A stretch of 64,000 nt of DNA from Polynucleobacter sp. Tro8-14-1 (GCF_018881655.1 NZ_JACVPX010000002.1:1-64000); one strand, 5' to 3'; counted from the first letter of the stretch, positions 1 through 8,098 are shown. Translations and numbers: made by a program. Notes: generated by a model not told the origin, from the sequence alone.

Positions 1-127
1 TGATTACATCGAAATGTTTTACAACCCGGTTAGACGCCATAGTTACAACAATGGACTTTCTCCGGTAAGATTTGAAGAGCAGTACCAAGCGAGGTTGGGA
101 AGTGTCTAAGATATTGGTAGCGATTCA
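1..127 (+). mobile_element. Right end of an IS3-family insertion sequence (partial)
   Basis: The window starts inside an IS3-family element. The transposase tail ends at 109, and its last codons run into a putative right terminal repeat ending ...GCGATTCA at 127. I recall similar ends (TGAATCGC... in reverse) from IS3-group elements of Betaproteobacteria, so the boundary is inferred from memory and not from a visible left end. The element stops 7 bp from the yceI stop codon, so it lies just past the 3' end of that gene and leaves its coding sequence whole. Confidence 0.65.
2..109 (+). CDS. IS3-family transposase OrfB, C-terminal fragment
   Basis: An open frame enters from the left edge and ends with TAA at 107-109, giving 35 residues. 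It contains YNPVRRHSYNNGLSPVRFE, the classic tail of IS3-family DDE transposases (the Y-N-x-x-R-x-H followed by L-S-P-x-x-F-E block after the catalytic Glu). The catalytic residues themselves lie outside the window. The upstream OrfA and the left end are not visible, so intactness cannot be judged. Confidence 0.88.
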   Translation, partial: DYIEMFYNPVRRHSYNNGLSPVRFEEQYQARLGSV

Positions 128-133
128 CTAAGG

Positions 134-700
134 CTATTCTTTTGATGCCTCAATTACTATATTTAAGCTTATTTCATCTCCAACAAATGGTACGTATTTT
201 CCCAGATTAAATTCTGAGCGACTTAACTTCGCGCTTGCGTTAGCGCCACACATGTATTTCAAAGTAATAAAGTTACGACTACAAGCAAAGTTGCTTACTT
301 CAATATTAATAGGCTTGGTAATGCCTTTAATAGTCAGCTCGCCTGAGAGCGATGTAATAGCCTGATTGTTAAATATAACCTTATCAGAAGTGAATTTGGC
401 TACAGGAAATTTTTCAGAATTAAAGTAATTTTCGGATCTAAGTAGCTTATTAAAAGTATCGGAGCCTGTACTGACTGAGCCAGTCTCAATAGCAACATCT
501 ATAGTGCCGCCATCCATTTGATCATTGAGTGTAATGGTTCCATTCACCCTATCAAAACGACTGGTTTGAATCGAGTAAGCTAAATGCTTGTAGCTAAAGC
601 TAACAAAGGTGTGCTCAGGATCGGTAACATAAATTTCTGCTGATTGTGCCGAGGAGGTGACCAAGGTCAGGAGTAAGGCGCTTATATAAAAAAAGTTCAT
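134..700 (-). CDS. yceI: YceI-family periplasmic protein
   Basis: The 188-residue product has a Sec signal peptide (hydrophobic residues 4-17, likely cleavage near SAQSA-E). The mature part shows YceI features: an early D-P-x-H-T-F-V-x-F-x-Y-x-H block, an F-D-R-V-N-G-T-I strand, and later L-T-I-K-G-I-T-K-P-I. The YceI fold is a lipocalin-like beta-barrel that binds isoprenoid or fatty-acid-like molecules in the periplasm. Length is normal for the family. It lies at the edge of a gene neighbourhood with photolyase, glutathione peroxidase and pterin genes, so a stress role is plausible but inferred. The ribosome-binding site is weak. Confidence 0.9.
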   Translation of the reverse strand: MNFFYISALLLTLVTSSAQSAEIYVTDPEHTFVSFSYKHLAYSIQTSRFDRVNGTITLNDQMDGGTIDVAIETGSVSTGSDTFNKLLRSENYFNSEKFPVAKFTSDKVIFNNQAITSLSGELTIKGITKPINIEVSNFACSRNFITLKYMCGANASAKLSRSEFNLGKYVPFVGDEISLNIVIEASKE

Positions 701-922
701 TAGGCATTTTAGGTGTTGATGTGAGTATGCGCTGAATCAGCGCCCCTATCCTCAATAGAGTCCTAAATACCTTCTTTTTAGTCTTTCCGACAGTTGAGGT
801 ATCAATTCGGGCTTCAAAAAGCTGGCATGGCAAGCATAAAATCTACTTATATGAGTTAATTCATGTAATTGACGCTGATACCAAGCTCAATACCAATATT
901 ACAAAAGCAAAAGCCGTTAGCG

Positions 923-1123
923 ATGCCTCTCCGAAATTCACCAAGTCAGATACGAGACTTAGATGATCTCAGTCAAATAAGTCATATTGTTGCTGACAAG
1001 CGCAGGGATCAACGCTCATTAGCCAAGAAATCAAGGCGTAATCGACATTACGAAAAACAATTTATTCGTAATACGCTCACGCGTGCATCTATTAATCCAT
1101 CTGAAGGGCCGATAGAGTCTTGA
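923..1123 (+). CDS. Small basic hypothetical protein
   Basis: The ATG at 923 gives 66 residues (the same frame opens earlier at 869, but that leader looks like intergenic DNA). The sequence is hydrophilic and strongly basic in the middle (DKRRDQRSLAKKSRRNRHYEK), with no membrane segment or cysteine pattern. I do not recognise a family. The frame ends 38 bp before the VOC gene start on the same strand, so the two may be cotranscribed. No clear Shine-Dalgarno sequence precedes the ATG, so the gene is uncertain, but the charged, helix-prone composition argues for real coding. Confidence 0.5.
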   Translation: MPLRNSPSQIRDLDDLSQISHIVADKRRDQRSLAKKSRRNRHYEKQFIRNTLTRASINPSEGPIES

Positions 1124-1161
1124 GTTGCATCACTGTATTAAATAACTTAATAGGAAGAATC

Positions 1162-1542
1162 ATGTTTAGTCACATTATGTTGGGCGCAAATGATTTAGAA
1201 GTTTCAAGGGACTTCTATGATGCCGCTTTAGGAGCTTTGGGTATCAAAGCCGGGAGCTTTAGTCATGACAAATACTTTTATCGCGGTCCTGGCGGAGTCT
1301 TTGCTATTACTAAGCCTATTGATGGTAACGAAGCTACTCATGCCAATGGCGGCACAATCGGCTTTAGTGCCAAATCAATTGCTGATGTAGATGCATTCCA
1401 TGCCATCGGTGTTGCTCATGGTGGCACTTCCTGTGAAGGTGATCCAGGCTACCGAGAGGGTGTCGCCGGCACTATATATATTGCTTGGCTCAGAGATCCT
1501 GCTGGCAATAAAATCTGCGCAATGCATAGGCCGCCGAAATAA
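1162..1542 (+). CDS. VOC-superfamily (glyoxalase/bleomycin-resistance-like) protein
   Basis: The product has 126 residues from the ATG at 1162, chosen because AGGAAG lies 4-5 bases upstream; the longer frame from 1120 has no ribosome-binding site. The N-terminus FSHIMLGANDLEVSRDFYD is the first beta-alpha-beta module of vicinal-oxygen-chelate proteins and carries the first metal-ligand-type His. The end, W-L-R-D-P-A-G-N-K-I-C-A, is the usual closing strand, with Cys at the position where many members have a metal-binding Glu. Such proteins include isomerases, dioxygenases and resistance proteins, and the substrate here cannot be told. It converges on the photolyase gene. Confidence 0.85.
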   Translation: MFSHIMLGANDLEVSRDFYDAALGALGIKAGSFSHDKYFYRGPGGVFAITKPIDGNEATHANGGTIGFSAKSIADVDAFHAIGVAHGGTSCEGDPGYREGVAGTIYIAWLRDPAGNKICAMHRPPK

Positions 1543-1589
1543 GAACTTTCTTCGCTTTGGGGTGGGTTCGGTGGATTTGGCGAGATTAG

Positions 1590-3152
1590 CTAAAACTCAA
1601 GGGTCAGCTGTGGGCTTGCCTCTGTAGTTTTAGCTGTAGATTTTTTACGTACGTCCCTGCTTGCGCGAGAAGCATGTTTATCGACAACTGATTTTTTCCC
1701 AGCCTGAACCTCCGATAGGTTGCGTCTAGCATGCAAGCGATCTTTAGATAGCTTTGTGGCAACAGCAATATCTACTAATGGCTGGGGAATGTCTCTACCA
1801 ATCTCAATGCCAATGCTGCTTTGTACTTCTTGAGGCATATTCCAAGGCTCAAAAAGCCATGTGTCGGGTACTTGACGCATATGGGGAAGCCATTTTCTAA
1901 CGAAAAAGCCCTTTTGATCATGATCTTGTGCTTGCTTGATCGGGTTATAAACACGAGTTACATTGATCCCGGTTGTACCCGATTGCATTTGCAATTGACT
2001 CCAATGGATTCCGGGCTCATAGTCTAAAAATTGAGTGGCTAACCAATCTCCTACTGGTTTCCAGTGTAGCCAAAGTGGGTAGGCTGCAACTGAGACTAGC
2101 ATCGCACGCATTCTAAAATTGAGCCATCCTGTTTCACGCAGCATGATGACGCAAGCATCCACCATAGGCCAACCCGTCTTACCTTCCTTCAAGGCATTGA
2201 AGTAATCGTCATTAAATTCATTCTCACGTAACGCATCATATCCACGGTGCATATTTCGCCACTCGATTTCAGGCTCGCTCTCCAACTTTTGAATAAAATG
2301 ACAATGCCAATACAAGCGACTCATAAAAGCAGTTAAACCTGACTTTCTTCTACTGGCATCTGGAGACATTTGAAGCAGCTCTTCATTTGTTGCTTGCACT
2401 ACTTCCCTGATGCTAAGACACCCATAAGTTAGATACACAGATAGTCGAGAGCATGCATCTGGGGCTGATAGAGGCGATGAAATCCCACCTCGGTACCACA
2501 TACTTCGCTGCTTCAAAAAACTATTAAGGGTTCTAAGTGCAACCGATCTTCCACCGCGTTGTCTTAACGGTGGATTATGTCCTAGGTGCGCAGGTGCCTG
2601 CATCGTAGATGGTGTCAGATGATGAGCGCTAGGGTTCGGCACTGGCACACTAGAAAGCGGAGCTTTCCAAAATTGAATGGGTGGTAGTTCACATAAAGGT
2701 GCTTCCATGTGTTTTTGCCAATTAGCTTGCCATTCATTACGATTTTTTAGTCCTCTAGTAACTCCAAACTGGGTATATTGACCCCAATGAATGCCACGAG
2801 ACTGACACCATTTACTAACGTCTCGATCTCTGGAGTAAGTCAATCCATTGCCAGTTTCCTGATGAGAATGCAAACCCTGAAAAGGATTAGCTTCCCAGAT
2901 GTTATTTAGTACTTCAGTAACTTCACCTACATGGATTTCGACAGTGCCGCCGCGTAAACGAAGCTGGGTATCGAGGTCGTGAAGGGACTCCCGAATAAAC
3001 TCAAAATGTTGGAGGGCAACATCAGGCTGCATCCATAACGTTGGCTCAAGCACGTAAATGCAGCGAATTGGCCCTATCTTTGCAGCCTCGACAAGAGCGG
3101 CATGGTCCTCACAGCGCAAGTCACGCTTAAACCAAACCAGTTGATAACTCAT
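1590..3152 (-). CDS. Cryptochrome/photolyase-family flavoprotein
   Basis: The protein has 520 residues. Residues 1-130 form the photolyase alpha/beta domain (start YQLVWFKRDLRCEDHAAL, the signature W-F-R/K-x-D-L-R). The C-terminal half is the helical FAD domain: W-Y-R-G-G-I-S-S-P-L-S, G-x-T-G-W-P-M-V-D-A, T-G-W-L-N-F-R-M-R-A-M, and an R-V-Y-N-P-I-K-Q block. In E. coli photolyase the flavin loop reads A-S-N-N-G-G-W-Q-W. Here the matching stretch is GIHWSQLQMQSGTTG, so the usual Asn pair is absent. A Lys/Arg/Ser-rich tail of about 60 residues follows. It may be a repair photolyase of a divergent subclass or a cryptochrome-like photoreceptor. Nearby folE and folB could supply a folate antenna. 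Confidence 0.88.
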   Translation of the reverse strand: MSYQLVWFKRDLRCEDHAALVEAAKIGPIRCIYVLEPTLWMQPDVALQHFEFIRESLHDLDTQLRLRGGTVEIHVGEVTEVLNNIWEANPFQGLHSHQETGNGLTYSRDRDVSKWCQSRGIHWGQYTQFGVTRGLKNRNEWQANWQKHMEAPLCELPPIQFWKAPLSSVPVPNPSAHHLTPSTMQAPAHLGHNPPLRQRGGRSVALRTLNSFLKQRSMWYRGGISSPLSAPDACSRLSVYLTYGCLSIREVVQATNEELLQMSPDASRRKSGLTAFMSRLYWHCHFIQKLESEPEIEWRNMHRGYDALRENEFNDDYFNALKEGKTGWPMVDACVIMLRETGWLNFRMRAMLVSVAAYPLWLHWKPVGDWLATQFLDYEPGIHWSQLQMQSGTTGINVTRVYNPIKQAQDHDQKGFFVRKWLPHMRQVPDTWLFEPWNMPQEVQSSIGIEIGRDIPQPLVDIAVATKLSKDRLHARRNLSEVQAGKKSVVDKHASRASRDVRKKSTAKTTEASPQLTLEF

Positions 3153-3493
3153 AATTAATTAGTAGAGAAGATGAATTCAGACTAATAATAGTTCGAAATT
3201 AAGCTCATTGAAATACAAAATTTCATCATATAAGCCTTTGCGAAACTTTGCCTAGTCAGTGACTCTATATTCGATTTAAAACTTACAAAAAAGCGCCTTT
3301 CAAATAAAAAGTGAAATTTGAGTATTTAAGCGTTACTTTGAGTAACTCTGGGCAAAAAATGTGTAATGTAATCTCTACGCTTTTTCATGCTACTTCAACT
3401 AAATTTGATGGTTTTTGTTTATGTGCTGAGCTAGCCCTGACTAAAATTAAGGTATTTACTGCTTATGTTAGTCTTGCGCACTTTTGTGCTTTA

Positions 3494-4153
3494 ATGCCTT
3501 CCAATATGATCACCGTTGTTATTGCTTCCTACAGATACGGACACCTTGCAGCGCATTGCATTGAGTCCCTGCTATCTCAAACTAAAGCTCCCTCTAGAAT
3601 TCTATTTGTCGACGATGGGGCAGATGATTGCAGGCACCTCCCTAATTTATATCCTGATATTGAGTATATTTTGAGGCTTCAGAATTTAGGTACGGTAGAT
3701 AACTTTCATGATGTGCTGATGAGGGTGGACACGGAATATGTTCTGTTCATTGGAGCTGATAATTGGCTGAGATCTGATGCGATTGAATTACTTTCAAATG
3801 CCCATGCTGATATTGTCACTTATGACATTGTGGTTACTGGGGAGCTAAAGGAAGAAATTCATGATCGCGTGCCTGGGGAGACTAAACCTCACCAAGGAGA
3901 TCTCTACTGGGATCGAGGTGGAAAGCACCATGGCTCGATGATGTATCGCACGGCCTTAGGCCAGCAAGTCGGCTACAAAAGAAGGTATGTGGATGGTGTG
4001 CACCCACAAGAGGATTGGAATCTTTGGGATAAGATGCGCGAGCAGGGCGCTTCTGTAGCCAGTCTGAATGAAGGCCTTTTGTACTATAGAAGGCACCGTG
4101 AAAATTTTCTAAAGTATGACCATCTCGTGGATGCTCTTGAGGAAGAGACTTAA
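3494..4153 (+). CDS. Family 2 glycosyltransferase
   Basis: From the ATG at 3494 (a second one lies at 3506) the product has about 219 residues. The upstream open frame to 3311 is unlikely to be translated. It begins with the GT-A core MITVVIASYRYGHLAAHCIE and has the nucleotide-binding F-V-D-D-G block and an F-I-G-A-D-N-W strand where the metal-binding D-x-D is expected. A late P-Q-E-D-W-N-L-W resembles the catalytic E-D motif of GT2 enzymes. No membrane segment is present, so it is probably a cytoplasmic sugar transferase for a surface glycan, with unknown donor and acceptor. It stands alone and ends 4 bp from convergent folB. Confidence 0.8.
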   Translation: MPSNMITVVIASYRYGHLAAHCIESLLSQTKAPSRILFVDDGADDCRHLPNLYPDIEYILRLQNLGTVDNFHDVLMRVDTEYVLFIGADNWLRSDAIELLSNAHADIVTYDIVVTGELKEEIHDRVPGETKPHQGDLYWDRGGKHHGSMMYRTALGQQVGYKRRYVDGVHPQEDWNLWDKMREQGASVASLNEGLLYYRRHRENFLKYDHLVDALEEET

Positions 4154-4157
4154 GGGT

Positions 4158-4553
4158 CTAAGCCAGTGCTGTTCTCATGCTGCTTAGGCTGCTTTCATCA
4201 ACGAATAGCTTGATCCCTAATACTCCTGAGCCCCTCAGTGCCGGTGTTTTCCTAAGGCTAATTTCTAGAGACTCAATCTCAAGATAGCTTGCACATGCTT
4301 CAACTATTCTGGTGGTTAATCTTTCTTGGGTCTCATAATGCCCATCTGCGGCCAATCGATCAATTTCAATTACAAGTGGGTCGTAGTCAAACACCCTATT
4401 CATGAAATCTTCTGAGATCAAGATGAGCTTTGGATTAATCCAAAGCGTTAGATTAAGTAAATGCTGATCAGGAATAGCATCCCCTGGAGCATACGTACCA
4501 ATTTGAGTATTTAGTCGGAGATCTTTTAATTCTATGCAGGCCGTTGATGACAT
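4158..4553 (-). CDS. folB: Dihydroneopterin aldolase/epimerase-like protein (FolB/FolX family)
   Basis: The 131-residue product belongs to the small pterin-binding tunnel-fold family: an early D-L-R-L-N-T-Q-I-G-T-Y, a central F-D-Y-D-P-L-V-I-E-I-D, and near the end I-S-L-R-K-T-P-A-L with the Lys expected at the FolB active site. The usual E-R/E-Q pair after the first strand is replaced by PGDAIPDQHLL, a variant I associate with a betaproteobacterial subgroup. It may be an aldolase of folate synthesis or a FolX-type epimerase of reduced pterins. It follows folE by 22 bp on the same strand, so the two probably work on the same pterin. Confidence 0.8.
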   Translation of the reverse strand: MSSTACIELKDLRLNTQIGTYAPGDAIPDQHLLNLTLWINPKLILISEDFMNRVFDYDPLVIEIDRLAADGHYETQERLTTRIVEACASYLEIESLEISLRKTPALRGSGVLGIKLFVDESSLSSMRTALA

Positions 4554-4575
4554 TTGGTGCTCTCGGGTAATTTCA

Positions 4576-5259
4576 TTAATTGGGTTTAATCAATGATAAA
4601 AATTCTCGACGCAAATTGGGGTCCTTTAAGAAGGAGCCACGCATCACGCTATTGATCATCTTCGAGTCTGGGTCCTTAACGCCACGCCACTGCATACAGA
4701 AATGATCCGCATCCATCACGATCGCAACACCCGTCGGCTTGACCTTCTTCTCAATCATATCGGCCAGCTCAACTACCGCTTCCTCCTGAATTTGAGGTCG
4801 ACACATTACCCATTCGGTAAGTCGTGAATATTTTGATAGCCCAATAAGAGCTGAGTTTTTATTGGGTAAAATGCCAATCCAAACTCTACCCATAATGGGG
4901 CAAAGGTGATGAGAGCAGGCGCTTCTTACGGTAATTGGGCCAATTATCATCAACTCATTTAAGTGGCTGACATTAGGAAACTTGGTTAGCGCTGGCTGCT
5001 CAACGTAACGACCATTAAATACTTCCTTTACAAACATCTTGGCAACCCGCCTACTTGTATTTTGAGTGTTATGGTCACTCTTAGTGTCGATAACAAGACT
5101 TTCTAAAACGGATTGCATTTTTTCTGCAACCTCGTCGATAAGCCCATCTAGCTCACCAGGTTTAATGAAATCAGCAATATTGTCATTTGCGTGAAATCTA
5201 GCTTTCTTTACTTTAATCCTTTTGCGAATTATTTCTGATAGTGGGGTGCCATCGTTCAT
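4576..5259 (-). CDS. folE: GTP cyclohydrolase I
   Basis: The product has 227 residues. FolE converts GTP to 7,8-dihydroneopterin triphosphate, the first step to folate and other pterins. The zinc site is complete: R-S-A-C-S-H-H-L-C-P (first Cys and His) and D-H-F-C-M-Q-W-R-G-V (second Cys). The substrate strand G-L-S-K-Y-S-R-L and the T-S/N-x-x-R-R-V-A-K-M start of the core are also present. It lies 20 bp downstream of the gpx stop and just upstream of folB, which suggests a gpx-folE-folB operon. The location next to a photolyase gene suggests an accessory FolE serving light-stress or pterin needs; whether another folE exists cannot be seen here. Confidence 0.94.
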   Translation of the reverse strand: MNDGTPLSEIIRKRIKVKKARFHANDNIADFIKPGELDGLIDEVAEKMQSVLESLVIDTKSDHNTQNTSRRVAKMFVKEVFNGRYVEQPALTKFPNVSHLNELMIIGPITVRSACSHHLCPIMGRVWIGILPNKNSALIGLSKYSRLTEWVMCRPQIQEEAVVELADMIEKKVKPTGVAIVMDADHFCMQWRGVKDPDSKMINSVMRGSFLKDPNLRREFLSLIKPN

Positions 5260-5279
5260 AAATTATTTCTTATCATGCT

Positions 5280-5753
5280 TTAGAGGAGTTTTTGAATGTC
5301 AGTACGCATGCTCTTCGGTGTAGTGGCCGATGCAAACCTATTTACAGGGATGCCGTCCCTACCAATAAGAAACTTAGTAAAGTTCCACTTAATTGCTTCT
5401 GTTCCCAGTATCCCGGGAGTAGCAGCTTTGAGATAGTTAAAAAGAGGGTGAGCGTTAGACCCGTTCACATCAACTTTCTTAAAAATAGGAAAGCTGACGC
5501 CATAGTTTGTTTTACAAAACTGTCCGATCTGTTCAGAGCTTCCTGGCTCCTGACCGCCAAATTGATTGCAGGGAAAGGCTAGGATTTCAAAATCATTCCC
5601 ACGAAACTCTTCATATAGAGATTGAAGTTCTTGATATTGGGAGGTGAATCCACATTTGCTTGCCACATTGACTGCAACCAGCAGTTTGCCAGCATAGTCC
5701 ATAATGTTTTCTTCGCGACCGTCAAGGCGCTTTAAAGGGATGTCGGGAAGCAT
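5280..5753 (-). CDS. gpx: Glutathione peroxidase (Cys type)
   Basis: The 157-residue thioredoxin-fold protein carries the GPx catalytic tetrad: Cys in N-V-A-S-K-C-G-F-T, Gln in F-P-C-N-Q-F-G-G-Q-E, and Trp and Asn in I-K-W-N-F-T-K-F-L-I. A second Cys (F-P-C-N) and another in QFCKTNYG suggest a thioredoxin-dependent mechanism, as in many bacterial GPx. No signal peptide is present, so it acts in the cytoplasm on hydroperoxides. It is the first gene of the likely gpx-folE-folB operon, which fits an oxidative or photo-oxidative stress role. The promoter must lie just above 5753. Confidence 0.93.
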   Translation of the reverse strand: MLPDIPLKRLDGREENIMDYAGKLLVAVNVASKCGFTSQYQELQSLYEEFRGNDFEILAFPCNQFGGQEPGSSEQIGQFCKTNYGVSFPIFKKVDVNGSNAHPLFNYLKAATPGILGTEAIKWNFTKFLIGRDGIPVNRFASATTPKSMRTDIQKLL

Positions 5754-5914
5754 CGTTTATTTGTTTGCTCAGATATAAATTTTCTTTAATTTATCTGAAA
5801 ATGACGACCCTTGCAGGGCGGTTAATTAATAGGGCTTTTTTACACTGGTTTAGCTACTCAAAAGTTATGCAAACAGCTGTGTAGTTTCGTAGTGCTGAGG
5901 CTAGGAGATTTATT

Positions 5915-6360
5915 GTGCCTGATGCTAAATCGAGTGTCAGCTATCAATATAAGAAGAGGGAGAAACCAGTTAAGCACCCCACACTTGCTTCGATATACGC
6001 GAACATTATGATGGCAAAGAAATCTTTGTAATTGGTAGGGTATTTAGAGATGAGTATGGCCGCTACTTGGCTGGATCCTAGATTAGATGGCCGCATATTA
6101 GTCTGCACTGGCCTTTTAATGAGGAAGGTTATAGGATTTTAGTTAAGACGCGCTACGGCGGGGTTTCTTTGTGTGTCAGCTTTAGGTCGGAATCTGCCAG
6201 CGGGGTTCAACTAAATCAACTGACTCCTTTCGGGATTTTTACGGTCCTTGCCGACACCTTTAATTCAGCGCAAAGTGGTATTCCCTTTCACACAAGGAGA
6301 ATGTCATGGAACAGCTTATTGCAAATGCGCATAAAGAACCCTGGAATAAAGGCAAACTGA
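5915..6360 (+). pseudogene. Broken reading frames of unknown origin upstream of the recombinase pseudogene
   Basis: An AGGAG sequence precedes a GTG at 5915 that opens a 38-residue frame ending at 6031. A second frame, offset from it, reads REHYDGKEIFVIGRVFRDEYG from 5998 and then meets TAG near 6079. The same frame continues past that stop as WPHISLHWPFNEEGYRIL. The pattern looks like one former gene broken by a frameshift and a nonsense codon. I do not recognise the family. The flanking 5754-5914 stretch shows only the presumed gpx promoter region. Confidence 0.35.
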
Positions 6361-6929
6361 CAGGGCAGAAAGCACCGCTTAAGTTAAAAGATATTTGGGC
6401 CATTCGAGTTCGACTTCAACTCAATGGTAGCAAGCGAGATTTGGCTCTATTTAATTTAGCTATCGACAGCAAGTTAAGAGCTTGTGACCTGGTTAAGTTA
6501 AAAGTTCGAGATATCGCGACTGGTGACCATGTTTCATCTAGAGCCAATATATTGCAGTAAAAGACCCATCGACCAGTTCAGTTTGAAATTACTGAATTAA
6601 CAAGGACTGCAGTTAAGCAATGGATACATTCAGACGGGTTGCACCTGGAAGATTATTTATTCTCCAGCCGAATTAAAGAGTCCCCCCACCTATCTACCAG
6701 GCAATATGCCAGGATTGTTCATAACTGGGTTAGCTCGATTGGCTTGGAATCCACAAATTATGGAACTCATACGATGCGGCGCACCAAGGTTTCTTTGATT
6801 TATCGCAGAACCAAAAATCTTCGAGCCATTCAGCTACTCCTCGGGCATACAAAGTTAGAGAGTACGGTTCGTTACCTAGGCATTGAAGTGGATGATGCTT
6901 TGGAGATGGCCGAACAGACTGAGGTTTGA
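6306..6929 (+). pseudogene. Tyrosine recombinase/integrase interrupted by one in-frame TAA
   Basis: AAGGAG lies a few bases before the ATG at 6306. The frame stays open for about 207 codons except for a single TAA at 6558-6560, between I-L-Q and K-T-H-R-P-V. In relatives I recall this place reads Q-Q-K-T, so a CAA to TAA change would explain it. Catalytic signatures are all present: Arg in KLRACDLVKLKV, H-T-M-R-R, G-H-T-K-L-E-S-T, and the Tyr in V-R-Y-L-G-I-E. The protein is a short single-unit recombinase. The downstream frame could only restart at TTG 6639, without the catalytic Arg, so the gene is probably dead unless the stop is read through. Confidence 0.85.
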
Positions 6930-6935
6930 TTTTTG

Positions 6936-6975
6936 GCGGGCTGTGTTGGGTTGATCATCACAGCCCACTTTTCAA
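6936..6975 (+). terminator. Hairpin terminator after the recombinase pseudogene
   Basis: The arms GGGCTGTG (6938-6945) and CACAGCCC (6959-6966) pair perfectly around a 13-base loop, and ACTTTTC follows on the plus strand. The site lies 8 bases after the recombinase stop codon, the expected place for its intrinsic terminator. The T-tract is short, so efficiency is uncertain. Confidence 0.6.
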
Positions 6976-7047
6976 AATATTGAAAATTAAAATTCGGGGC
7001 CACTTAGATTTTTTTGTGATTACTATGTTCTAAGTTTATAAACACGG

Positions 7048-7383
7048 TTAAGCTCGGATTTCTAAAAGCTCCTGAGAGATCTTCATTCCTAGATCAATAA
7101 TTTCTTTAGTTTTATCCGAGGAAGGGTTTGATTCAGCATCTAGGTTTCTGTAGGCAACCATGTAATACAAACTACCAAGCACGGTATCAGTAATGAGCTT
7201 AAGTTGTTTATCTACCCTCACAGACTCGCTATCAAAATGCTCAACCATAGAATCTTGCTTGCCCAGTCCCGAAATAACAAATTCACGAATTAGGGCGCTA
7301 GGAGCAATTCCTCGCACTTTAGATAGCTCGCTTAATTCTTTGGTAATCCAGTCGTCCATTCGAATACTCATATTTGTTTTCGC
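7048..7383 (-). CDS. Ribbon-helix-helix-like DNA-binding protein
   Basis: The ATG at 7383 is chosen because AAGGAGCA sits 4 bases upstream; the frame extends to 7425 without a better signal. The 111-residue product starts TNMSIRMDDWITKELSELSK and continues G-I-A-P-S-A-L-I-R-E-F-V, the strand-helix-helix pattern of CopG/Arc-type regulators. The C-terminal 60 residues (DKQLKLITDTVLGSLYYMVAY onward) are helical and may mediate oligomerisation. It resembles mobile-element or plasmid regulators. Paired short repeats 100-220 bp upstream (7490-7605) are candidate operators. No toxin partner is adjacent. Confidence 0.7.
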   Translation of the reverse strand, partial: AKTNMSIRMDDWITKELSELSKVRGIAPSALIREFVISGLGKQDSMVEHFDSESVRVDKQLKLITDTVLGSLYYMVAYRNLDAESNPSSDKTKEIIDLGMKISQELLEIRA

Positions 7384-7489
7384 CATTACTTGCTCCTTAA
7401 AGTTGATAAATGTGTTGCCTACCAATCAATATGTAAGGCTGCGCAATATGTGCGATTTGAGAGATAAAACATACATTTTTCAGTTTTTA

Positions 7490-7605
7490 CGTAATACGAA
7501 GTAATACATACTAGGCCATTGATTTAATTGAAGAATAAATAGTCGTATTACGAATGTATTACGAAATTGAGTAAAACTTTATCGGACGTACTACGCTGTA
7601 TTACG
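7490..7605. repeat. Three pairs of GTATTACG half-sites, one helical turn apart
   Basis: The octamer GTATTACG or a one-mismatch form occurs six times: 7490-7497 and 7500-7507 (reverse orientation, CGTAATAC and AGTAATAC), 7545-7552 and 7556-7563, and 7588-7595 (GTACTACG) and 7598-7605 (forward). Within each pair the starts are 10, 11 and 10 bases apart, about one turn of B-DNA. This is the geometry of sites bound by dimer-of-dimer regulators such as RHH proteins, and also resembles small iteron arrays. It lies upstream of the RHH-like gene. Confidence 0.7.
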
Positions 7606-8098
7606 ACAGGAGAAGTGTTTAGCTGTTGAGGTTGACGCTTTACGGGAGATTTCCAAGGCGGCGAAGACGACGTGCGTAATGTCTGTCTATAAAACTAATA
7701 TTTGAACACTGCTAACAAATTGAAATAACTTTGTGAAATCGTGAACTCATACAAGAAACATATTTGAATTCGCATGTAACTGAATTTGGGGTTGCCAATT
7801 GCCTTGGTATTAACCTAAAAAATCTCAGTAAGAAATTTTGGAGCAAAAATTCATGTAGCTGATACGCTTGTCACTGGTGAAGAGATTGATTGGTATTTTA
7901 GAAAAAAGTTGTTACTACCTTCCTTAACCTAACGGATGCGATATTAAAATGCGGGATTAAAAAATCTTGCGTCACAGGCTGGAATGACTGCTATTGTTTT
8001 ATAAGCGGTCATCCATATGCTTCAAACCCCCAGGCAACTACCGACCCATAGCGGGCCATGATGGACGCTCTTTATCCGCAAATAAGTGCTGCATTCAA
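7606..8098. other. AT-rich gene-free stretch with decayed coding remnants
   Basis: No intact gene is visible. Short plus-strand frames look coding but are broken: HVADTLVTGEEIDWYFRKKL ends at a stop near 7932. Further on, CGIKKSCVTGWNDCYCFISG is followed by a TAG and then, in the same frame, by RAMMDALYPQISAAFN up to about 8102. They are probably remains of one or two mobile-element genes of unknown family. No promoter or terminator stands out. Confidence 0.4.

Noticed and set aside
615..833. Minus-strand open frame overlapping yceI
   Set aside because: It overlaps the signal-peptide coding end of yceI in another frame and has no recognisable features.
3311..3493. Longer start for the glycosyltransferase
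   Set aside because: The first 61 residues are not part of a GT2 fold; the fold begins at MITVVIAS, so the shorter start fits.
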